Source: Pseudomonadota bacterium (lineage in GTDB: Bacteria > Myxococcota > Myxococcia > Myxococcales > Anaeromyxobacteraceae). Taken from it: a stretch of 13,336 nt of DNA. The stretch lies in assembly GCA_023419875.1 (NCBI GenBank), contig JAEZXM010000023.1:1-13336 (forward strand). The letters run 5' to 3'. This document shows positions 7,307 to 12,387 of the stretch, piece by piece. Numbering within the stretch: the stretch's first letter is position 1; the number at the start of each line of letters is the position of its first letter. A program made the position numbers and the translations under genes. The notes below the pieces were generated by a model, which made no database searches, was not told the DNA's origin, and saw only the letters and a program-made list of their open reading frames with translations.

Positions 7307-7470
7307 CCGGCGAGCGGCTCGACGACGATCTCCACCTCGCCCGGCCGCGCCATCCGCTCCAGCGCCTCGTCCACCTCGCGGAGGAAGCTCTCGTCGAGGA
7401 CCGCGTCGATGCGGGCGACCAGCGCGTCGAGATCGTCGCCGACGTCGGCGAAGGGCAGCTCGATGTTCAC
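7303..7470 (-). CDS. Hypothetical 55-residue acidic protein (second of a coupled pair)
   Basis: Small protein not recognised. It starts with a GTG at 7470 that overlaps the stop of the upstream 61-residue gene (ATGTGA, four shared bases), and that gene's end supplies a GAGGAGGA Shine-Dalgarno just before it. It reads MNIELPFADVGDDLDALVAR and continues with a strongly acidic, probably helical stretch (18-43) and a short strand EVEIVVEPLAG. There is no signal peptide, membrane segment or cysteine. The longer open frame reaching 7704 crosses the upstream gene and has no good start, so the short form is preferred. Its TAG stop lies on the same CTAG as the stop of the convergent membrane-protein gene. 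The ribosome binding site and coupling support a real gene; the function is unknown. Confidence 0.65.
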   Translation of the reverse strand: MNIELPFADVGDDLDALVARIDAVLDESFLREVDEALERMARPGEVEIVVEPLAG

Positions 7471-7652
7471 ATGTCCTCCTCGAGCCAACGGCGGACCGCC
7501 TCGCAGATGCGATCGGCGGCGCCGGGGCTGGGCAGCGGGGGCGGGAGGTCCGGCGCTCGGAAAGGCTCGTCGAGGAAGAGGGCTCGCGCCGCCACGCGGT
7601 CCCGGGTCCGGTCGACGCTGATCCTGGCCACCACCTGCCGCGTCGGAAGCAT
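7467..7652 (-). CDS. Hypothetical 61-residue protein (first of a coupled pair)
   Basis: Small protein not recognised. The start ATG at 7652 has the best Shine-Dalgarno in the window, GGAGG with 7 bases spacing, and that site lies within a hairpin (see the feature at 7651-7667). The N-terminal half is basic with alternating hydrophobic residues (QVVARISVDRTRDRVAARAL), which may be beta strands. A Pro-rich middle (APDLPPPLPSPG) leads to a C-terminal helix ending AVRRWLEEDM. There are no cysteines, membrane segments or signal peptide. It is translationally coupled to the 55-residue gene downstream. A toxin-antitoxin or other two-protein module is conceivable because one partner is acidic, but no known family motif supports that. 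Confidence 0.65.
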   Translation of the reverse strand: MLPTRQVVARISVDRTRDRVAARALFLDEPFRAPDLPPPLPSPGAADRICEAVRRWLEEDM

Positions 7653-7667
7653 CGGAAATCCTCCGAT
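7651..7667 (-). promoter_or_regulatory. Hairpin enclosing the ribosome binding site and start codon of the 61-residue gene
   Basis: The arms ATCGGA (7651-7656) and TCCGAT (7662-7667) form a perfect six-pair stem with a five-base loop. In the minus-strand mRNA this is AUCGGA, GGAUU, UCCGAU, so the Shine-Dalgarno GGAGG straddles stem and loop and the first two bases of the AUG are paired. Such a structure could limit ribosome access or serve as a binding site for a regulator. Confidence 0.45.
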
Positions 7668-7676
7668 ATCGCACTC

Positions 7677-7704
7677 TTGGTATCACCGGAGGCTGACGGG
7701 TCAA
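7677..7704 (-). promoter_or_regulatory. Possible sigma-70 promoter for the small-gene pair
   Basis: On the minus strand TTGACC (7704-7699) is a good -35 box. Sixteen bases on, TACCAA (7682-7677) is a weak -10 match, with a TG three bases before it. Transcription would start near 7670, giving a leader of less than 20 bases that begins close to the ribosome-binding-site hairpin. The -35 match is strong and the -10 weak. Confidence 0.4.
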
Positions 7705-7755
7705 GAAACCGGCCGGCCCGCCGCAGGCGCCCCCGCGCCGGCCACCCCTGCCACC

Positions 7756-7784
7756 TTGACGGGTCGCGCCGAGCCGCCTATAAA
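7756..7784 (+). promoter_or_regulatory. Strong sigma-70 promoter for the tRNA gene
   Basis: TTGACG (7756-7761) and TATAAA (7779-7784) are separated by exactly 17 bases, an almost consensus sigma-70 promoter. Transcription should start near 7791, about 15 bases before the mature tRNA. The bases after the -10 box (CCCGCG, 7785-7790) form a GC-rich discriminator, typical of stable-RNA promoters under stringent (ppGpp) control; that regulation is inferred. Confidence 0.8.
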
Positions 7785-7805
7785 CCCGCGTTCTCGAAGG
7801 GATCT

Positions 7806-7882
7806 GGTGAGGTAGCTCAGTCGGCTAGAGCGAGGGTCTCATAATCCCTAGGTCGGCGGTTCGATTCCGCCCCTCACCACCA
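7806..7882 (+). tRNA. tRNA with CAU anticodon (elongator Met, or Ile2 with lysidine)
   Basis: Full cloverleaf with encoded CCA. Acceptor stem GGTGAGG (7806-7812) pairs with CCTCACC (7872-7878); D arm GCTC/GAGC; anticodon arm AGGGT/TCCCT around the loop CTCATAA (7838-7844), anticodon CAT at 7840-7842; variable loop AGGTC; T arm GGCGG/CCGCC with loop TTCGATT; discriminator A7879, then CCA. It is not initiator tRNA because positions 1 and 72 are paired and the three G-C pairs do not abut the anticodon loop. The stem pair next to the loop is a T-T mismatch. The anticodon alone cannot separate elongator Met from the Ile2 tRNA that TilS modifies to lysidine; the variable-loop context resembles the E. 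coli Ile2 tRNA (CTCATAATC then GGTCG). Confidence 0.95.
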
Positions 7883-8080
7883 GAGAAGAGAGACCGCGCG
7901 GGCGCCTTGGGGCGCCCGTCGCGTCTTGCGGCCCGCCCAGCCGGAGCCCGTTCCGTTTGCCCGACACCGCGGGCAGCTCCCGTCGTCACGAGCGGTGTGC
8001 CTCAGTCCGCAGAAGCTGCAGACGACCCAGTCGCTCAGCCTCGCCCTCCTGCTGGCCGGCCGGTGTCCCGGCACGTTCAT
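7874..8080 (-). CDS. Possible 68-residue zinc-ribbon protein
   Basis: The reading frame holds two cysteine knuckles, CSFC (C21, C24) and CPRC (C36, C39), separated by 11 residues with Gly between them: a typical small zinc ribbon. The surrounding residues are basic, suggesting nucleic-acid contact. Against it, the only start (ATG 8080) has no well-spaced Shine-Dalgarno, and the last residues are antisense to the GC-rich hairpin and to the tRNA 3' end, where the frame stops. The C-terminal tail is therefore odd, and a real gene here might be degraded or read through. The cysteine pattern is hard to get by chance, so it is reported with moderate confidence and no function is assigned. Confidence 0.5.
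   Translation of the reverse strand: MNVPGHRPASRRARLSDWVVCSFCGLRHTARDDGSCPRCRANGTGSGWAGRKTRRAPQGARAVSLLWW
7896..7922 (+). terminator. GC-rich hairpin after the tRNA, likely transcription terminator
   Basis: CGGGCGCC (7899-7906) and GGCGCCCG (7911-7918) form a perfect eight-pair stem with loop TTGG. Three more pairs (GCG 7896-7898 with CGC 7920-7922) extend it past a bulged T. The downstream bases GTCTTGCG lack a proper T-run, so termination may be weak or need Rho. It lies 14 bases after the tRNA CCA. Confidence 0.6.
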
Positions 8081-8169
8081 CCTACTGCTTGGCCGGCGCG
8101 GGCCATCTCCGACCGCACGCCATTCCCGGGAGCTTCGCCGTTGCGGCGGGTGTAGCTTCGGCGGAGGCG

Positions 8170-8913
8170 ATGGAATGGATCGACGGCTACTACGGCCCTC
8201 TCTACCTGGACTCGGTCCGGGATCTCCTCACCCCGGAGCTCTCCGCGCTCGAGGCCGCCGTGCTCGCGCGGCTGCTCGACCTCCGCCCTCGGGATCTCGT
8301 CCTCGACCTCGCCTGCGGACACGGCCGGCACGCGCTCGCGCTCGCAGGCTCCGTGCGGACGATCGTCGGGCTCGACCGGAGCCGTCCGTATCTCGAGCGC
8401 GCCGACGCCGCGGCGCGGGCGGACGCGCCAAGGCCCCGGTTCGTGCAGGCCGATCTCCGCGCGCTCCCCTTCGCGGACGGCACGTTCGACGCGGTCTACT
8501 CCTGGTACGCGTCGCTCTTCATGTGGGACGACGCGGAGAACGCGGCGGCGCTCGGCGGGCTCGCGCGCGTGCTGCGGCCGGGAGGCCGCGCCGTCGTGCA
8601 CCACGCGAACCCGCTGCGGCACGCGGCCGATCCCGTGGCGCGGGCTCGCCGGGAGCTGCCCGATGGCTCCGTGGTCGAGGAGGAGGCCCGCTTCGACCTC
8701 GCCACCGGGGTGGAGCGGGCCCGGCGCCGGCTCGTGCGGCCGGACGGGACCGTGCTCGAGGGCACCGCGCGGCTGCGGTACTACCGGCCCGACGAGTGGG
8801 GGACGCTCGCGGGCGCGGCGCGGCTGCGCGTACTCGAGCTCACGAGCACGACGGGGGTGAGGGTGGACGGGCCGGAGGCGCCGGATCTGATCGCCCTGAT
8901 GGAGAAGGCCTAG
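8170..8913 (+). CDS. SAM-dependent class I methyltransferase
   Basis: Predicted 247-residue soluble methyltransferase with a Rossmann-like SAM fold. Motif I is LDLACGHGR (46-54), followed by an acidic residue at the end of strand 2 (VGLDRS, Asp69), motif II FVQADLRALPFADGTFDAVY (91-110), and LRPGGRAVVHHANPLR (135-150), the usual post-motif strand. The order and spacing fit the UbiE/COQ5-like methyltransf_11/25 group; the substrate cannot be told. The ATG at 8170 was chosen because it starts just before the conserved region; GGAGG lies only two bases upstream, closer than usual, and a TAGCTT at 8153-8158 could be a -10 box giving a short leader. The longer open frame to 7957 crosses the zinc-ribbon region and is unlikely to be coding. 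Its stop shares CTAG with the convergent HD-GYP gene. Confidence 0.88.
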   Translation: MEWIDGYYGPLYLDSVRDLLTPELSALEAAVLARLLDLRPRDLVLDLACGHGRHALALAGSVRTIVGLDRSRPYLERADAAARADAPRPRFVQADLRALPFADGTFDAVYSWYASLFMWDDAENAAALGGLARVLRPGGRAVVHHANPLRHAADPVARARRELPDGSVVEEEARFDLATGVERARRRLVRPDGTVLEGTARLRYYRPDEWGTLAGAARLRVLELTSTTGVRVDGPEAPDLIALMEKA

Positions 8914-9986
8914 ATCGGCGGCTGCTCCCGCGACTGCGCCAGCGCGCCGAGCTCCTGCTCGGGGATCGACAGGAACGCGGCGGCGCACCGCGGGTCGAAC
9001 TGCGTCCCGATGCAGCGCTCGATCTCCGCGCGCGCCGCCTCGGGCGAGGAACGGGCGCGGTAGGGGCGGTTGCTCGTCATCGAGTCGTAGGTGTCCGCGA
9101 GCGCGAAGATCCGGGCCGAGAGCGGGATCTCGTCTCCGGCGAGGCCGCGCGGATACCCGGTGCCGTCGAACCGCTCCTGGTGCGCGAGCACCATCTCGGC
9201 CGGCCGGGCCAGGAAGTCGACCGTGCGGAGGATGTTGAAGCCGATCTGCGGGTGGGTCCGCATGACCGTCCACTCGTCGGCCGAGAGCTGCCCGCCCTTG
9301 AGCAGGATGGCGTCGGGCACGCCGATCTTGCCGATGTCGTGGAGGAGGGCGCCGCGGCCGACCTCGGGGAGCCGTTCGTCGGGGAGGCCCATCCGCCGCG
9401 CGACGGCGAGCGTGTACCGGACCACCCGCTGCGAGTGGTCGCCGGTGTCGTGCTCGCGGGCGTCCAGCGCCGCGACCAGGGTCCAGAGCGTCTGCGAGTA
9501 GGTGGACTGGAGGTTCTCCAGCGTGCGCGAGAGCTCCGCAGTCTTCTCCTGCACGCGGTTCTCGAGGCTGCGCCGGTACCGCTGCCGCGCCAGCTCCAGC
9601 CGTCGCCGCCCGAGGGCCCGCTCGATCGCGCGGACGAGCTCGGTGATCCGGGGAGGCTTGAGGAGGTAGTCGGCCGCGCCGTTCCGCAGGCACTGCACCG
9701 CGGCCTCGGTGTCGCCGAAGCCGGTCAGCATGATGACCGCGGCGTCCGGCTGGACCTCGCGCAGGCGATCGAGGAGCCAGAACCCGTCGCGCTCCGGCAT
9801 GCGGACGTCGCAGATGACGAGCGGGTACTCGACGTGCTGCGCCGCGTCGAGCGCCGCCTCGGCGCCGTCCACCGCCTTGGAGTCGTAGCCCTCGGAACGA
9901 AGGAGGACCTGGATGACGTCGCGCACCGAGGCGTCGTCGTCCACGATCAGGATCCGCGTCGAATCCGGCGAGGGGGTGTCGGACAT
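8910..9986 (-). CDS. Two-component response regulator with HD-GYP phosphodiesterase domain
   Basis: Predicted 358-residue cytoplasmic regulator. Residues 11-120 are a receiver domain with acidic pocket Asp16/Asp17, phosphoacceptor Asp60 in VICDVRMPERDGF, Thr88 and Lys110. A helical linker follows (125-165). Residues about 165-350 are an HD-GYP domain, which hydrolyses cyclic di-GMP: His184 in DHSQRV, HD at 216-217 in LLHDIGK (Lys220), His245, then HQERFDGTGYP (269-279) and ALADTYDSM with Asp298. The second His of the usual HHExxDGxGYP is Gln270, which may mean a two-metal rather than three-metal site. ATG 9986 was chosen because the receiver domain follows directly; there is no good Shine-Dalgarno, and a GTG at 10031 is an alternative. 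No histidine kinase is adjacent. It is divergent from lipA and convergent with the methyltransferase. Confidence 0.92.
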   Translation of the reverse strand: MSDTPSPDSTRILIVDDDASVRDVIQVLLRSEGYDSKAVDGAEAALDAAQHVEYPLVICDVRMPERDGFWLLDRLREVQPDAAVIMLTGFGDTEAAVQCLRNGAADYLLKPPRITELVRAIERALGRRRLELARQRYRRSLENRVQEKTAELSRTLENLQSTYSQTLWTLVAALDAREHDTGDHSQRVVRYTLAVARRMGLPDERLPEVGRGALLHDIGKIGVPDAILLKGGQLSADEWTVMRTHPQIGFNILRTVDFLARPAEMVLAHQERFDGTGYPRGLAGDEIPLSARIFALADTYDSMTSNRPYRARSSPEAARAEIERCIGTQFDPRCAAAFLSIPEQELGALAQSREQPPI

Positions 9987-10026
9987 GAAGGCAGCGTCGA
10001 GCGACGTTTCCGTTCGTGCGATGAAA

Positions 10027-10036
10027 CCCACGTGGG
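10027..10036. promoter_or_regulatory. Perfect 10-base palindrome CCCACGTGGG
   Basis: The palindrome lies 41 bases before the HD-GYP start codon and 14 bases downstream of its putative -10 box, where an operator could act. It may bind a dimeric regulator. No matching regulator gene is in the window, and a palindrome this short in GC-rich DNA could be chance. Confidence 0.3.
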
Positions 10037-10049
10037 CGCGGACGAAGGG

Positions 10050-10055
10050 ACTATA
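10050..10055 (-). promoter_or_regulatory. Possible -10 box for the HD-GYP regulator gene
   Basis: On the minus strand this reads TATAGT, five of six matches to the -10 consensus, standing out in GC-rich DNA. Transcription would start about 7 bases on, giving a leader of about 57 bases before ATG 9986. The -35 region (about 10073-10078) has no clear match, so this may be an activated promoter. Confidence 0.4.
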
Positions 10056-10113
10056 CCATGCGACGTAGCGCCGCCATGATGACGGAGAAAGGATGTTCCG
10101 AGCCCTCGGCGCC

Positions 10114-10142
10114 TTGACCTGACCAGGGCGCCCCACTACATC
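10114..10142 (+). promoter_or_regulatory. Possible sigma-70 promoter for the lipA operon
   Basis: TTGACC (10114-10119) and TACATC (10137-10142) are 17 bases apart. The -35 is good and the -10 has three of six matches. Transcription would begin about 10149, with a very short leader before the lipA ATG at 10157. Two copies of GGCGCC, at 10108-10113 and 10127-10132, flank the -35 box and lie 19 bases apart centre to centre. Confidence 0.4.
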
Positions 10143-10156
10143 GCCGGGGCTGGCAA

Positions 10157-11134
10157 ATGTCAGAGCCCTCGAAGCACAGCCTGCCCGTCGTGGGCACGCA
10201 ACTTCCCGCCACTCCACGCGAGCTGGCCGAGAGCATGCGCGCGAACGGCAAGCCCATTCGCGCCGCGAAGCCCGGCTGGCTCAAGGTCAATCTCCCGGGC
10301 GGAGCGCGATATCAGACCGTTCGCGAGACGCTCGCGCGCCTGCGGCTCCACACCGTCTGCGCCGAGGCGCAGTGCCCGAACGTGGGCGAGTGCTGGGGCG
10401 GCGGGACCGCCACGGTCATGCTCATGGGCGATACCTGCACGCGCGGGTGCAGGTTCTGCCACGTGAAGACGGCGGCGCGGCCGCCGCCGCTCGATCCGGA
10501 CGAGCCGCGCCACCTGGCCGAGGCCGTCGGCCAGCTCGGGCTCGACTACATCGTGGTGACGAGCGTCGATCGCGACGACCTGAAGGACGGTGGCGCGGGC
10601 CACTTCGCCGACGCCATCCGGCGGCTCAAGGAGATCCCGGGCCTCCTCGTCGAGGTGCTGACGCCCGACTTCCAGGGCGACGCCGAGGCGGTGCGCACCG
10701 TCGGCTGCGCCGGCCCGGACGTCTTCGCGAACAACATCGAGACCGTGCGCCGGCTCACGCCCGTCGTGCGCGACGCGCGCGCCGGCTACGACCAGACGCT
10801 GGGTGTGCTCGCCCGGATGAAGGCCGAGTTCCCGAAGGTGGTCACCAAGTCCTCGATCATGGTCGGGCTGGGCGAGACCGAGGCCGAGGTCCTGGAGACG
10901 ATGCGCGATCTGCGCGCGACCGGCGTCGAGATCCTCACGCTCGGTCAATATCTGCGCCCGAGCGCCTGGCATCTCCCGGTGCAGGAGTGGGTGTCGCCCG
11001 AGGGGTTCGCGGCATACCGCGCCCGCGGCCTCGAGCTCGGGTTCCGCTACGTCGCCGCGGGACCGCTCGTGCGCTCGTCCTACCGTGCCGCGGAGCTGTT
11101 CCTGCGCGGCGAGATCGCCGACCGGCAGCGCTGA
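10157..11134 (+). CDS. lipA: Lipoyl synthase (radical SAM)
   Basis: Predicted 325-residue cytoplasmic enzyme that inserts two sulfurs into protein-bound octanoyl groups to make lipoyl cofactors on 2-oxoacid dehydrogenase E2 and glycine-cleavage H proteins. Both iron-sulfur clusters are visible: the auxiliary cluster motif CAEAQCPNVGEC (Cys68, Cys73, Cys79) and the radical SAM motif CTRGCRFC (Cys94, Cys98, Cys101). The C-terminal RSSY (306-309) supplies the serine that ligates the auxiliary cluster. TSVDRDDLKDGGAGHFA, LTPDFQGD, NNIETV and GLGETEAEVLETM are the usual conserved blocks. The length is normal. The ATG at 10157 has only a weak GGGG ribosome binding site. It is followed 18 bases later by a dehydrogenase E1 gene, which fits its role in supplying lipoate to that complex. 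Confidence 0.97.
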   Translation: MSEPSKHSLPVVGTQLPATPRELAESMRANGKPIRAAKPGWLKVNLPGGARYQTVRETLARLRLHTVCAEAQCPNVGECWGGGTATVMLMGDTCTRGCRFCHVKTAARPPPLDPDEPRHLAEAVGQLGLDYIVVTSVDRDDLKDGGAGHFADAIRRLKEIPGLLVEVLTPDFQGDAEAVRTVGCAGPDVFANNIETVRRLTPVVRDARAGYDQTLGVLARMKAEFPKVVTKSSIMVGLGETEAEVLETMRDLRATGVEILTLGQYLRPSAWHLPVQEWVSPEGFAAYRARGLELGFRYVAAGPLVRSSYRAAELFLRGEIADRQR

Positions 11135-11137
11135 TCC

Positions 11138-11152
11138 CGAGCAGGAGGCTCG
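11138..11152 (+). promoter_or_regulatory. Shine-Dalgarno presented in a hairpin loop before E1 alpha
   Basis: CGAGC (11138-11142) and GCTCG (11148-11152) pair perfectly, and the loop between them is AGGAG, the core of the ribosome binding site. The ATG follows directly. The stem is five pairs. It may set the spacing or expose the site; whether it is functional is unknown. Confidence 0.35.
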
Positions 11153-12379
11153 ATGAGGCGAGAGGACGAGGTGGGGCCCGCCCTGGAGCCGGTGCTTGAC
11201 GAGGGTCAAGGAGCATTGCCTCACCGTGAAGTCGGCCGGGTGGATCCCCAGGGCGCCCGGTTCCTCCGCGAGTTCCCGGTCCAGCGGATCCTGGACGAGG
11301 AAGGGCGCGCCGATCCATCGGCGGAGCTGCTTCCGGACGAGGCGGTGCGGCCGCTCTACCGCTGGATGGTCCTCTCGCGCGCCCTCGACGAGCGTATGGT
11401 CACCCTCCAGCGCCAGGGGCGGATCGGGTTCTACGTCGGGGCGTTCGGCGAGGAGGCGGCCATCGTCGGCACGGCCGGCGGCATGGAGGAGGGGGACTGG
11501 ATCTTCCCCTGCTATCGCGAACACGTGGCCGCGCTCATGCGCGGGTTCCCGCTGACCGGCTTCCTCCACAACCTGTTCGGCAACTCGGTGGACGTCGTCA
11601 AGGGCCGGCAGATGCCCTGCCACGAGGCCTGGCGGCCCGGCCGTTTCCTCTCGGTGAGCTCGCCCATCGGCACGCAGATCCCGCAGGCGGTGGGCGCGGC
11701 GTGGGCGGCGCGCATCAAGGGGGAGGAGATGGTCTCGCTCGTCTACTTCGGCGACGGGGCCACGAGCGCGCACGACTTCCACACAGCGATGACCTTCGCC
11801 GCCATCCGGCGCGTCCCGGTGGTCTTCGCCTGCCGGAACAACGGCTGGGCGATCTCCACGCCGGTCGAGGAACAGATGGCGACCGAGACCATCGCCCAGA
11901 AGGCGCACGCCTACGGCATGCGCGCCGAGCGCGTCGACGGCAACGACCTCCTCGCCGTCCACGCCGCCACCCGCCGCGCCCGCGCGCTCGCCGCAGCGGG
12001 GGAGGGGCCGACGCTGCTCGAGCTCGTCACCTACCGCATGGAGGGCCACTCCACCTCCGACGACCCGCGCGCCTACCGGCCCGACGTCCTGCTCGAGCCC
12101 TGGAAGCGGCGCGACCCGATCCGGCGAGTCCGCAGCCACCTCCTGCGCCGCGGCGCGCTGGACGACGCGGGCGACGCGCGGCTCCGGGACGAGGTACGCG
12201 CGGAGATCGTCGCCGCCCTGCGCGAGGCGGAGTCGCGCGCCCCGAAGCCGTCGGTCGCGAGCCTCTTCGCCGAGGTCTACGCCGAGCCGCTCCGTCAGCA
12301 GCGCGAGCAGCTCGAGGAGCTCGAGTCGGCCCTCGCCGACGACGCCCGGATCTCCGATCCCCGCCACGCCGACGCCTGA
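11153..12379 (+). CDS. Branched-chain 2-oxoacid dehydrogenase E1 subunit alpha
   Basis: Predicted 408-residue thiamine-diphosphate-binding alpha subunit of a 2-oxoacid dehydrogenase (EC 1.2.4.4 type). ATG 11153 follows an AGGAGG ribosome binding site. The thiamine motif runs from GDG (200-202) to NN (229-230). Sequence blocks match mitochondrial branched-chain E1 alpha rather than pyruvate E1 alpha: GKGRQMP-like KGRQMPCHE, SSPIGTQIPQAVGAAWAA, CRNNGWAISTPVEEQ, RVDGNDLLAVHAATRRAR and HSTSDDPRAYR (299-309). The N-terminal 40 residues are divergent and precede PVQRIL, where the conserved region begins. The enzyme decarboxylates branched 2-oxoacids from Val, Leu and Ile and passes the acyl group to E2 lipoate; the products can prime iso- and anteiso-fatty acids. 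It lies 18 bases after lipA and 8 bases before E1 beta. Pyruvate as an alternative substrate cannot be excluded. Confidence 0.9.
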   Translation: MRREDEVGPALEPVLDEGQGALPHREVGRVDPQGARFLREFPVQRILDEEGRADPSAELLPDEAVRPLYRWMVLSRALDERMVTLQRQGRIGFYVGAFGEEAAIVGTAGGMEEGDWIFPCYREHVAALMRGFPLTGFLHNLFGNSVDVVKGRQMPCHEAWRPGRFLSVSSPIGTQIPQAVGAAWAARIKGEEMVSLVYFGDGATSAHDFHTAMTFAAIRRVPVVFACRNNGWAISTPVEEQMATETIAQKAHAYGMRAERVDGNDLLAVHAATRRARALAAAGEGPTLLELVTYRMEGHSTSDDPRAYRPDVLLEPWKRRDPIRRVRSHLLRRGALDDAGDARLRDEVRAEIVAALREAESRAPKPSVASLFAEVYAEPLRQQREQLEELESALADDARISDPRHADA

Positions 12380-12387
12380 GGTCCGCG

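Noticed and set aside
7303..7652. Known toxin-antitoxin module
   Set aside because: The gene pair has the size and overlap of one, but no VapBC, RelBE, MazEF, HigBA or PIN motif is visible.
7806..7882. Initiator tRNA-fMet
   Set aside because: Bases 1 and 72 form a G-C pair and the G-C run in the anticodon stem is not adjacent to the loop.
7756..7922. tRNA as an integration site for a mobile element
   Set aside because: No integrase gene and no direct repeat of the tRNA 3' end is found in the window.
8077..9693. A 538-codon minus-strand open frame overlapping the methyltransferase and HD-GYP genes
   Set aside because: Arg/Pro/His-rich translation typical of a shadow frame; the HD-GYP protein in the neighbouring frame has all expected motifs.
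7926..10079. A 717-codon plus-strand open frame through the methyltransferase and HD-GYP genes
   Set aside because: It has Arg/Ala/Gly-rich low-complexity translation without motifs, and it crosses two well-supported genes in other frames.
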